A DNA stretch of 24,396 nucleotides from Triparma columacea. Taxonomy: Eukaryota; Sar; Bolidophyceae; Parmales; Triparmaceae. The DNA lies in NCBI GenBank assembly GCA_030267965.1, contig BRYA01000333.1, positions 1 to 24,396 of the forward strand, given 5' to 3'. Position numbers and translations under genes: made by a program. The notes under the pieces were generated by a model. That model had not been told where the DNA came from, made no database searches, and saw only the letters and a list, made by a program, of their open reading frames with translations. Positions 10,501 through 20,600 of the stretch are shown here, in pieces. How positions within the stretch are numbered: position 1 is the first letter of the stretch; each line of letters begins with the position of its first letter.

Positions 10501-12393
10501 TGAGAAACTGTTGATGCACTTGACGAATAAGTCTTCAAGGGTCAAATTTAACCTACAGCAAGGTTATAACAAGCTTGAGCAGTGCTACCAATTCATGGCG
10601 GAGAAGAACGTTGAGGAGGTAACCGAGGATTTCCACAAGGAGAACCCTCAGGTTCTCAAGTGCTGGAGTCTCTTGAAGTACGCTTCCGATCACATGATGG
10701 GTTGTCTCCGTCACATTGACCAGGAGCATCTTACTAACTTGAAGCGCCCAAAGACGAAGGTTGAAATCGAGAAACACGAGGCGAGGATGGCGAGTCTGGC
10801 GATGAGGACGAAGGAGACTGGTATAGTGGTACACGTTATGAGCCAGTACATGGGGCAGAGGATACACGTGCTTCATATACACGAGCCCATGACGTTCGCT
10901 GTTATCGCGGAGCTTTTCACGGTCTTCTTTAAGGACTGTCAGGTTATGATCGGGGAGCAGGACCACTTTGAGAAGATCTTCGAGAGGAACTTGAAGGGGG
11001 ACAGGGAAAAACTGCAGGAGATATTTGACAACCTGGCGAGGTACGGACCGACGAACTGGGAGCACGCTCAGCTGCTAACGATGGCGGGGAAAATAGAGGA
11101 GGTGTGGAAGAAGGTGAGTGGGGAGTAGTGAGGTTCGAGGGTACTTTCATTAATCTGTCGTAGTTTGTTTTGTCTTTGCACATTCACCTCGATGGTTCTA
11201 ACTATTTACCAACAACCCCTCTCCCGCCTTATCAGTTCGAGAAGACGGATACCTTTCTCCACACCCAGTGGGTAAAGTGTCTAGACGATCGTCTCCGTTA
11301 CCGCGCTCATCTCCCTACTCTAATCCGTCTAGTCTGGCAGTCCGTTTGCACTACCGTCCTAAGCAGGAAGGTTCGGACGGAGGAGGACTTGGACGACGGT
11401 ACTTTTACTACGGTCAACAGGCTGCAGTTGATGAGTGAGTTTAAAAGGAACGGTATAATAAGTGACGTTATAATAGACGAGGAGATGACTGAGATAACCA
11501 AGGTTCTCAGGAACAGGATAAGGGACCTGAAGCGTATATTCCAGTTCTACGCCGCGGCCGGTGACAACGGTCCAGCGACTAGCATGGACAACGCTGAGTT
11601 CTGGAAGTTCGTGAAGGACTGTAAACTCCAGAAGGACCGTCAGAAGCTACCGTCCGTCAGGGTAGACCTTATATTCCAGGCCTGCAACATTGACTACAGC
11701 CTCGTTGGGGCGGCGAGGATCGCCAGCGACGACGGTGAGCTGGACCCTACAGAGTGGGTCGAGGGTCTCTGTAGATTGGCCATGTACAGGTACACCAAGG
11801 GTTCAGTCGCCAAGAGGTTAAGCAAGATGCTAAACGAGGACATACTACCCAACGCGTGTAGCCTGGACATAGATGTGTTCAGGGACAGGCTGGGGGGGGA
11901 CAGGGTTAAGGACACCCTCCAGATGCACAAGGTAAACTGCAAGCCCGTCTTCGTCGAGTACGCGGCCGACGACCAGAGCGACGGTGCGGTGGACAGTTTG
12001 GAGAGCATGAACAGCGCGGAGCTCGTCACGTACTGCAGGGACATGAAACTGTGCGGGGGACCACCGGCGCTGAGCGAGAGGGCGGTGAAGACGCTTTTCG
12101 CGTTCTGCCAGCAGGAGGAGGAGGATATAGACGAGGGTGAGGACGAGACGCAGAGCGACTCTGAGCAGGTTTACAGCGAGTTCATGGAAACGAACGCGGC
12201 AATTGGAAGCCAGATGAGACCGGACCCGTACAACGTACTGGAGATGAGGATCGACCAGTACCTGAACGAGCTGGTACACCCGGTGGCGCTTACGCTCCAG
12301 AGGTTCAGGGGGAGGGGACTGAAGACTGTGGAGAGACTGAAGGAACTCTGGCTGGAGAAGTGCCAGAGGGAGGCGGAGGCGGAGGAGGCATGA
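7568..12393 (+). CDS. Large CH-like / EF-hand-like cytoskeletal or flagellar-type protein
   Basis: Five exons: 7568-7878, 7985-8206, 8302-10297, 10376-11113 and 11236-12393. All introns are GT-AG (78-122 bp) and all junctions keep frame, giving 1474 residues. Residues 1 to about 400 are Ser/Pro-rich and probably disordered. About 600-660 holds Trp-containing helical units (CDHWAKGVVEVMFSAWK, IFKVWKDYTKE) reminiscent of SFI1/centrin-binding repeats. About 670-730 is a lysine-rich helix. About 849-960 fits a calponin-homology-like fold (LRWVNNCLRDF, WTDLEDGTMLEKLLMHL). The C-terminal third carries two divergent EF-hand-like segments: IFQFYAAAG...MDNAEFWKFVKDC near 1180-1210 and SDDGELDPTEWVEGLCRLA near 1250-1270. 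Family knowledge suggests a microtubule, basal-body or axoneme component; this is inference. For the second exon the acceptor at 7984 is preferred over that at 8049, because only it preserves the frame. Confidence 0.75.
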
Positions 12394-12467
12394 ATTGGCG
12401 AGGAGGAGGAGGAGGAGGATGGATGTGTGTAACAAATTTTGCTTTTATAGAGTAAGGCTCATCTGCA

Positions 12468-14008
12468 TTATGTCTCCCCATGTGGGTTAACTTGTTGTTC
12501 CTGTTCCCCCCCCTTTTTATATCTCTCTATTGTTTCCCTTCCCCCCCCCCCCCTCATCCACTCAATTTCCTCTCTCATTTTCTCAATTTCCCCTCTTAAT
12601 AACCGATTTTTAATCTCCGCAGTCTCAACACCAATCTTGAGTTTGTTGCTCATAACTTCAACGATCCCCTCCCTCGCATGTTCGTATTCCCTTCTTAATT
12701 TAAGCATGCTTTCATTATGTCTCTCCACCGGTATGTGTGTCGCCTTGATTGCGAGGAGGGCGGAGTCTAGGTTCTTCTTGCTTGTTTTACTGTGTTCGAG
12801 TAGGCTTTCCCGCATGCGGTTTATTAGACTGGAGCTCATTTTCTCAGCCCTCTCCTCCGCGCTGTTTTCCGCCTTCTTAACTAGTTCTAGTATATTCTTC
12901 TTATCCTCCCTAAGCTCAAGTATGACTTGGCTCTGCTTGTTGTTCCTCCTCCTGACCTCCCTGATTGTTTCCTCCATCGAAATGACTTTGTCTTCCATCC
13001 TCCTCTCGACCTCTCTGACCTTTGCTTCACATTCCCGAAGCGCCTTGTCGACCTTCCTACCCATCCCCAGCTTGCACTCCTTAAGTTGAGCTTTTAGGTT
13101 GATGCATTCCCCCTGCCGTGGAGAGAAGGAGAGAGCGAGAGTTGCGATAGCGTCTTGTTAGCGAAAGTCGACGATGAGCTGGGAGAGTGTTGTCGTTTAC
13201 AATATTCTACATAAACTCTGCTTGCTTCGGTCGTCCTCCCCCCGCCCCCAATTCTTTTTTGTCTTACCTCCATTGCCCTTTCCCTATCCTCCGCTGTTCT
13301 CGCTCTTTTCTCCCACTCCCCTCTTTCCGCTTCCATCTTAACCCTCACCATTTCCGTATCCTCCCATCTATCTTCCACGTCCTTAAGGTTTTCAATAAGT
13401 CTTTCATTCTCCCCCTTAATCAAATCATACTGTCTCCTCAAACCGTTCCATCGAACCTCAGATAACGTCGCACCTTCTAAACCCATGTTTTCGAGGCCGT
13501 AAAAATCGTGAGACCCGATACCTCCGACCCCACCCCCGCCACCGAGGGCACGACCACGGTCAAAGAGAGCTCTACCACGGTCAAATGCACGCTGGATTTC
13601 ACCTCCACGATTTAAATCTAGTGGGTACCCCGCGTTAAGTCTGGGGGGAGCTTGTGGGCCGTCGTCGTCGTAGTCGACGTTTGAAGGGTCCCCTGGTTTG
13701 GTTTCCGTGCAATAGGAGCGGAGTGATGCAATGGCTCTGTTCTCCTCGTCAGTAGTGGCTTTTGCAGTCGCTGACTTTGGTTGGGATTTTGATTGTAGGG
13801 TTAGGTGTGATGTGGTTTTCGAGAGGAGAAGGGCGGCTACCGTATCGTTACTAAGGGGGGGGGGAGGCTCCGGATAGGATGATGTTGAGGGGGAGGGTGA
13901 TGGAGGGGACTTGGGGACGGAGAGGAGACTTATGTCAAGGGAGGCGTGAGGGACTGGAGGAGGGACGGAATGAGGGACTAGGCCTGGAGGCCTGAGATTT
14001 CGCGGCAT
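12468..14008 (-). CDS. Coiled-coil protein, two exons, unknown function
   Basis: Exons 14008-13268 and 13112-12468 join across a phase-0, 155-bp intron (donor GTAAGA, acceptor CGGCAG), giving 461 residues. The first ~180 residues are Pro/Ser/Gly-rich and probably disordered, with a short repeat (AFDRGRALFDRGRAL). From about residue 190 to 440 the protein is almost continuous charged helix (for example REVERRMEDKVISMEETIR and ELREDKKNILELVKKAEN), a long coiled coil. The splice lies inside that helix and the heptad-like charge pattern continues across it, which supports the model. The stop is 74 bp from the convergent stop of the CH/EF-hand gene. No catalytic motif is seen; a structural or cytoskeletal role is only a guess. 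Confidence 0.65.
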
Positions 14009-14012
14009 CTGA

Positions 14013-14197
14013 TGGTGGGGATGTTGAGCCAGCTAGGGATAGGTTCTTTCTGCTGAGTCTCCTTCTAACTTCTGACCTCCTCTTCTTTTTCGTTTTAGCT
14101 TGCTTTTCTATCTCCGGGTGGGAATATTAAGCCAGCTAGCGATAGGTTCTTGCTGCTAACTCTCCTTCTAACCTCTTTGGTGATTTCCTCTTCTTTC
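14013..14197 (-). repeat. Imperfect ~80-bp direct duplication, copies offset by 103 bp
   Basis: The segments 14013-14090 and 14116-14197 share the core GCCAGCTAG.GATAGGTTCTT (14028 and 14131) and a run ending TCCTTCTAAC. Read on the minus strand, one copy encodes EVRRRVSSKNLSLAG and the other EVRRRLSRKNLSLAG. Half of the substitutions in that core are synonymous. The 103-bp offset puts the copies in different frames, so they cannot both be read in one unspliced frame. Confidence 0.8.
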
Positions 14198-14379
14198 CTA
14201 AGGGCTTCCTTTTCTTCAGCTAATGGTCTCCCCTCTTTATCAGTCTTTACGCTTATTATCCAAACGATTAGGCTTAGTATTGATAGTATTAGGATTCTAT
14301 GTAATGGTGATGATACAAAGTTGTGTACAAGGGAAAGGGATAGGACGAGTGTGAGTCCTTGAGCTGATTGTTTTCGCAT
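14095..14379 (-). CDS. Possible small single-pass membrane protein
   Basis: A 94-residue frame from the ATG at 14379. The frame stays open further upstream, but only through a TG/TA microsatellite, so the internal ATG is the better start. It has one strong hydrophobic span (HRILILSILSLIVWIISV) followed by a charged helix (EEKEALRKEEEITKEVRRR) and the duplicated KNLSLAG motif near the C-terminus. It could be a tail-region exon of a longer spliced gene rather than a complete gene. No family is recognised. Confidence 0.35.
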   Translation of the reverse strand: MRKQSAQGLTLVLSLSLVHNFVSSPLHRILILSILSLIVWIISVKTDKEGRPLAEEKEALRKEEEITKEVRRRVSSKNLSLAGLIFPPGDRKAS

Positions 14380-14466
14380 GTGGGATGGAGAAGGTTGAGG
14401 AGAATGGGGGTAATTTGGTACGTAAGGGATGTGTGTTGGTTTGTGGGGGTATGTAGGGGTGCAATG

Positions 14467-14517
14467 TGCGTGTATATACGTGTGTGTGTATATATAGTTA
14501 TATATACACCTATATTT
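14467..14517. repeat. TG/TA microsatellite
   Basis: A mixed run of GTGTGT, TATATA and ATATACAC units between the minus-strand genes and the MAN1-like gene. It lies within about 110 bp upstream of the ATG at 14575, so it may be part of that promoter, but nothing more specific can be said. Confidence 0.8.
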
Positions 14518-14574
14518 ATCCACACTTTGATTTGAACTTCAGAACTCATTCCAGCCCCAATCCCGTTCAAACAA

Positions 14575-16882
14575 ATGCCTCCAAAGAAATCACTGAAATC
14601 AGCAGCTACGGCTGTTGTAGCAGCAAAAAAGGCTGATAAACTCGCTAAATCGAAAGCAGCTGCTAAAGGTAAGCTAAATAGTATTACTTGAGCTAAAAAT
14701 AAGTGAATACTCCCCCCGATCCCGTCACACAAACTATGCCAATAATACCCAATAATTACACTTTAAACACACTTTAATACACAACACGCAACTCTTATTC
14801 AAATACTAACACATTACACACACACACACACACATACACACACACAACACCCCCCCATACACAGAATGGGCAGCAAAGAGAGCCGCACAAAAAAAGGAGA
14901 AGAAATCAAACAACAACAAGGCAAACAGCAAGGTTAAAGAGGAAGAGGACGACCCCGATGTCGCCCCCCCCCCAAAGAAGAAGGCCAAATCCACCACTAA
15001 ATCCACCACCACAAAGAAGTCAACCTCCACCCCCAAAGCAGCATCTAGCAGGAGCACAAGGGGTAAGAAGAGGGTAGTAGAAGAGACCGAAGAAGCAGCC
15101 GCATCTCCTCCCTCCGACAAGAAGAAGAGGAAGAAGACCTCCACCAAGACCTCCCCCCCTCCCCCCAAGAGTACCAGGGGCAGGTCTTCGAAGGTCCCTC
15201 CCCCCTCCCCCGTTGATGACAGCTCAGACTCCGAGTCTGAGAAGGGTCCTAACGGTACTCCCGTAAAGGACAGGACATCCGAAGCCGCCGTTAACGACGT
15301 TCTTTCCGTAAGCCCAAAGAAGAAGGTGGGGAGGGGGGGGAAGAAAGCTGACACTGCTAAGGAGGAAGCGAGGGAAGCGGCAAAGGAAAGAGCGAAGTTA
15401 TGGGCGGATAAAAAAAAGGGGGGGGAAAAGGGGAAGGTTAAGGAGGTGGAGGAGGTTATCGAAGAGGAGGAAGAGGAGGAGGAAGAGGAGAAGGTAGAGG
15501 AGGAGGTTGTGGAAACACCAAAGAGAGGAAGGAGGGGGAGGAAAATTCCAACACCTAAGACCAAAGAAAGGAACAACACCAGAAAGAACAAGGCCGGAAA
15601 CCCTACCGTCAACACCTCTTCGGTCGACGAGACATCTACACCCACCTCAAGCCCCACTTCGGTAAACGAAGGTGTAGAGACAGCCGGAAAGGCTGCCCTT
15701 ATAGGAATCCTAAAACTCCTATCCCTCGCCCTCACCATCGTCGTTACCGGCGGTGGTTTAAACTACTTAACAATCGAGTACATCACCCCATACCTAACCT
15801 CCGTTACCCCTATTACAACGGATAGTAGGGTCTGTTATAACGATAAATTCATGTCCAAGAGACTCGATGAACTCACCGAGAAATACGGGACGGAGAGCAC
15901 TTGCAGGATCGAGGATACCGTTGAGATATGCCCGAGTGAAGCTACGTGCTATCTTGGGAAAGTTAGAGACTGCGATCACTTAGGACATGGTAGGTTCCTC
16001 CAGCTACATGAGGATGGTGGTTCGTGTGTTCTAGGTGGTGATGGTGGGGGGGAGAGTGACGTTGATATGCTACTAGAAGCGCTCGCGAAGATAACGTTAG
16101 AACACACGTGTCACTGCTGGGGTTTATCTCGGTTCACTGAAACTTGTACCATATCAGTCATGGAGAAGGTTGAGGGGAATGGAGGACACCCGATGTTTGT
16201 GATTGATATGGTTAGTAAGAAAGCGGGGATCGGGATTAAGGATGCTGAGTTTATTTCACATGTACATGAAGGGGTTATGGTGGGGGAAGACGGTACGATG
16301 ATTGGACTTACGGGGGAGTACGCCAAGAGGAATTTGGAGTTCCCGTTCACGTGCTACCTGCAGGTTATTATGAACGATGTGGCGTGGTACTGCTGGAGGG
16401 CTACGTTGGCGTTGTTCGTTCTGGTTGCGAAGACGGCTTGGAAGGCTTTCTTAATCTACCCAGTCGGGGTTGGGGGAGGTCTGGCCTTCGCTGCTGTGGC
16501 AGCGTCGGTAAGGAGGAGGAGGAGGAGGACTGCCGCGAGGCTGGAATGCGTGCTGAACATGAAGGGGGAGGTCCACAGGATCCTGCAGGACAGCTCTGTC
16601 GGATTAAGCGCAGCTATGATTAGGGACGACGTACTTAACAGCATGGAGCCTAAGAGCGCGAAGAGGAGGAGGGGACTTGAGGGGACTTGGGGGGTCGTTC
16701 TGAAGCAGATTAAGACTGACAGCAGGATCAGGGTCGCGGAGGGGGTTAATGAAGCTACGGGGGAAGTGGAGGTTCTGTTCACGTGGGTTTATACACCGAG
16801 GAAAAAAGGGGGAAGGAAGGAGAAGGAAGAGGAGGGAGAGGGAGGGAAGAAAGGGGGGAGGAGGAAGGTTGTTATCGGGTAG
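14575..16882 (+). CDS. MAN1/Src1 (LEM2-type) inner nuclear membrane protein
   Basis: Exons 14575-14668 and 14865-16882 (GTAAGC donor, CACAG acceptor, in frame) give 703 residues. Residues 1 to about 300 are lysine-rich and histone-tail-like, with an acidic EEEEEEEEE run, and are suited to chromatin contact or nuclear import. Membrane span 1 is about 308-335 (LIGILKLLSLALTIVV). A cysteine-bearing lumenal domain follows to about 530, and span 2 is about 535-580. An arginine run (RRRRRR) then leads into a domain at about 587-680 that fits the MAN1-Src1 C-terminal (MSC) winged-helix pattern: EVHRILQ, LSAAMIRDDVL, GTWGVVLKQIKTDSRIRV and a final FTWVY. In the family this protein tethers chromatin to the nuclear envelope. 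Oddity: I see no N-terminal LEM or HeH motif. A second AATAAA-type signal sits at 16893-16898. Confidence 0.7.
14816..14847 (+). repeat. (CA)n microsatellite inside the MAN1-like intron
   Basis: A near-perfect CA run just upstream of the polypyrimidine tract and acceptor at 14863-14864. Length changes here could alter the spacing of splicing signals. Confidence 0.9.
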
Positions 16883-16892
16883 GAGGTAATTT

Positions 16893-16898
16893 AATAAA
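16893..16898 (+). terminator. Possible polyadenylation signal of the MAN1-like gene
   Basis: AATAAA ten bases after the TAG at 16880-16882, matching the position of the similar hexamer after the ARM/PH gene. Confidence 0.3.
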
Positions 16899-17135
16899 GA
16901 GATGGGGAAGGGGGGGAGGAGAGTGAGAATAAGTTTAGAATGAAATGGGTAATCGCTTATAGTTGAAATTCAGTGACGTGTTAACTTGTATTTTTTCATA
17001 TCAACCAAGACTTAGGAGGTAGGAGGTCATAGCCGGCACATTCGCGATATGAGATTTGATAGTATTTCACAACAGTGAGACTGTCAAACCGAGTGAACAG
17101 AGGTTGTGTCAGGGAGCATAGCTGTAAAAATTTCC

Positions 17136-17510
17136 TTATTTTTGTTCAGCATCTTTAATTGCATTTTTATACAGCACCGTGTCCAAGTATTCATTACTTC
17201 TCCCTCGTAAGAACATTTTAATCGTTCGAGAGGTAGTCATAGATTCAGAGTAAGCTCTCCTATTCTCGAAGCCCCCGGAAGGCCTTGTGAAAACTTGTGG
17301 AGGGGAGGGATAACGAGGGGACGAGACTAAGGTAAGGAGGGAGAGAAGACGAGGGGTATGTAGAAGGCGGGGACAGAAGAGGGATCTAGATGTGGGGAGA
17401 GAGGAGGGGAGAGAGAGGCAAGAGGAAGGAGACAACAGCCTGGCCAACTTTTCTTTTCTTGGGTTTGGGTTTGGGTCCGATTTGAGGGATTTGGACGAAA
17501 TTTTCATCAA
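17136..17510 (-). CDS. Doubtful small ORF, possibly a two-exon gene
   Basis: A 124-residue minus-strand frame in the 760-bp gap between the MAN1-like and START genes. The last ~50 residues (GGFENRRAYSESMTTSRTIK, then MFLRGRSNEYLDTVLYKNAI) look like real protein. The middle is a pyrimidine-rich Leu/Ser/Pro stretch resembling an intron that happens to stay open, with AG acceptors near 17300, but I find no good GT donor. It might instead be an organelle-targeting leader. No family is recognised. The rest of the gap (16883-17135 and 17511-17643) shows only simple A/T- or pyrimidine-rich sequence. A CAG acceptor-like site near 17620 could end a 5'-UTR intron of the START gene. Confidence 0.3.
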   Translation of the reverse strand: MMKISSKSLKSDPNPNPRKEKLARLLSPSSCLSLPSSLPTSRSLFCPRLLHTPRLLSLLTLVSSPRYPSPPQVFTRPSGGFENRRAYSESMTTSRTIKMFLRGRSNEYLDTVLYKNAIKDAEQK

Positions 17511-17643
17511 CTAAGCATTTTTTTTAATGTGGAGGGCTTGTGGCGACGGTTGCACGCGAATTATTTTCGAGCAATTTATCTCACCCCCTTTTCCGGTATA
17601 TTGATTTTTTTCGCGCTCCCGCAGGCTTCTGTTTGACTGTGAG

Positions 17644-20600
17644 ATGAATAACCATGAAGCTCTGCTCGCTGAGAGGGATAAAAAGATCGTACAGCTCGAG
17701 GCTATAACATCTAAACTGGTTGTCGACCTTACTGCTGCCGCAACTTCCGCCAGCGAAGTTGCCGCGGCCGTCAAGGACGCAGCAGGCGAGGGCGCAACTG
17801 CAGCTGGCATTGTCACGGTTGTAAACGACCTTGCCGTCACCCTTAGGGCCTCTGCAGATCGCGCCGCAGCTCACGAACGTGATGCTGACCGCGTTGAGAC
17901 TATCGAGGTAATAAAACACCGCATCGTTGTCCCCAAGGCCACCGAAGACTATGTCGACGCCACTGAGGTTGCCGAAGAGAATACTGCCGCCCCTGAGGCC
18001 GTCGATGACTCTTCTGCAGCCCTTGATAGGGCCGCTGCAGATCACGCCGCAGCTCATGAGCGTGCCGCCGACCGCGTTGAGACCATCGAGGTAGCACAAC
18101 GCCCCGCCGTTGTCCCCATGGCCGCGAAGCAAAATCAAGCCCATGAGGAGATGGTTGGTGTGCTTGTCGAGCGCGGTGCCGTTGAAGGCATCATTGAGCA
18201 GTCGTGGGATACTAAGAGAGCAAATGTCGGCGTAGTAGTTCATGACGAGCAGCAGCTTGTCCTCGATTATATTCTCACCGATTGTAATTCAGGAGTTTTC
18301 CGACGCGCAACTATCCATAGGGAGAAGGGGGATAGGATTGTATTTTGGCAAAACTACAAGGGGACAAAAGTTGTCGAGTACCTCCTTAGAATCAGAGCCG
18401 CTCGTAATGAAGGCTCAGGCCAGTGCATCAAGATAATGTCAGAGGACGAGAACGGCTTGCCGAAGGAGGCAAAGACAAAACTCATCAAGATTGCGCGTTT
18501 GAAGAATGCACAGCGAGCGAGGGTTGATGGTGAGATCAGGCTAGCGGCCTACGAACATGGGCAAACCGCCCTTACCCTTGTCGGAACAATGGAAGCCAAG
18601 GAGATGAGGAGTGAGGGGAGGGGGGACGTCAATACTGTTTACATGTCAATCAAGGGTATAATGGAGGAGATTGAGAAGAACTTTCACAAGCCTGACGTGG
18701 TTGATGAGAGAAGGAAGAAGCACTTTGTGGAGGAGATTATTCCAAGTCCGCCTCCGTTGACAGTTGAGGAGGAGAGCATGCTGGAAGGAGTTGGAGGGTT
18801 GGAGAATGAACTTTATGAGAAGGGAAAGAGAGTCAAGGGGACATTGAAGGAGGGGGTGGACAAGTTCCTTTGGAGAAAGGGGGACAAGGTATGGGCAGCC
18901 TTTGGGGTCACTGTGGACAAGTCAGCAGAGGGTATGCTGGCTGAAATATATGAAAGAGACTCTTACCAACACTCAAAAAGGCACAAAGAAATAGAAGGCG
19001 ACTTGGCAAGAGTTATAAGAAAAAATGTTGGAGGAAGTCGCAGCTACCACTATCACGTTGGCGTTGCTCTACCTAGACCAGCTAACGATCGACTGTTTGA
19101 GAATTGGTTTTTATGGAAGGAGGTCAAACTTGAGAATGGCCAGACTTCATACTTGTTGGCTTTTGTGCCTCTGACAGAGTACCCAGGAGAAGGCTTCAAG
19201 GACCTCAGTAAGGAAGGGTTTGTGCTAGCAGAGACCACAGGTGCCTACTTCTTCAATGAGATTGCCCCAAATGTCTGTAGAGTGACACGCGTTCAGACAG
19301 TTGATCTGAAATTCACTGGCCTTCTTCAAAAGGCAGTGATGGACAAAGCAATTGACTACCTTGGAAAGCAGCAGCTTGTTGAGGCCAACAGGTTGCAGGA
19401 GAAATTCAAGAGGAACGGGAAGGAGGTTGATGCTGAGGTCAGAGGGGTTCTGGTGGAGAGGATGAGTGAGGGTGTTGAGTTGGAGGAGGACCAGAAGAAG
19501 GTGTTTGGGGATTTGGAGAAGCTCTTTGGTGGGGAGGATGAAGAAGGGTGGGGGCCTCTTGAGTCACCTTATGAGGGAGTGAAGATGGAGATCAAGCACA
19601 GTCAGCAGAAGAAGGGTGAGAGAAGCATTGTAGTCGGGAGAGCTTACGGAAATGCAGACTGTACAGCAGAGGAGGCAGCAGCATGGTACTTTGAGTACTG
19701 TGGCAGGGAGAGGAATACTCAAGGTTTCCGGGCTGGCGATCTTGCCCGGCTTGAAGTAAGAAAGGGAGTGCAAAGGAGAAATGAGAAGCTGATTGTGTCA
19801 GTCAAGAAGTTTCCTTTCCTGCTCAATAACAGAGAATTTGTCTTTAGAAATCTGTGGAAAAAGAACGAAAATGAAAGTATCTCTGTTGGCTCTTGGCCAA
19901 GCGACGATGAGATTGATTACGGTGGAGAAATCAAAAATGTAGTCAGAGCAGAAGGCAGAGGACTGCTTATAGCTACCAACAGCAGCAAAGAAGGAGGAAT
20001 AGCGCAGTGTAAGCTTGATTTCAAACAGCACTTGGATGCAGGCGGTTTCATCCCCCTAAAAGTTGTCGAGAAAAACTTTCCAAAGCAACTGCAAATCTTA
20101 CACGAGATTCAAGAAACTTTCAAGCAAGATGAGGAGGTTGATAAGGCTGCGCTAGAGAATCTTGCATACATTATGATGAGAAACGAGCAGCAACATTATA
20201 CTAAGGAGGAGAAGGATGCAATTAGGGAAGGGACGGAGTTTTATGAGAAGTGCAAGGAGGATGAGAATTTTGATGATTTGAAGAGTCCCGATGAGAGGGT
20301 CAAAATGAAGCTAGTGCATATTAATGGGGCAAGCAGTGGGACTGGTTTTGCCACTACTGTGGTTGATGCGAGTGTGGAGGAGTGTGCCGCCTACGAGTTT
20401 TATTTGGATTCAAGAGAATACCTTAACACTTCAAAGGAGCAAGGGATCACTGAGTATCACATCAAAAATGTTAATGACCACACCTTCTATTACATCACAA
20501 CAAGGGATCTTGGTCTCCCTGGTTTCGTTCCCCGTGATGGAAGGAATAAAGTGACCTGGTTAAAGCAAGAGGACGGCAAAATTATCATTGACGTTGCAGA

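Noticed and set aside
11845..12435. Minus-strand 196-residue Leu/Arg-rich frame
   Set aside because: Shadow of the last exon of the CH/EF-hand gene.
14806..15738. 310-residue minus-strand open frame, Ser/Phe/Leu-rich
   Set aside because: It is antisense to the Lys/Glu/Ser-rich part of the MAN1-like gene. Its composition is the complement of AAG/GAG runs, and it begins in the CA microsatellite.
17511..18243. Minus-strand frames of 109 and 220 residues
   Set aside because: Antisense to the GC-rich Ala-coding start of the START gene, where stop codons are rare in all frames.
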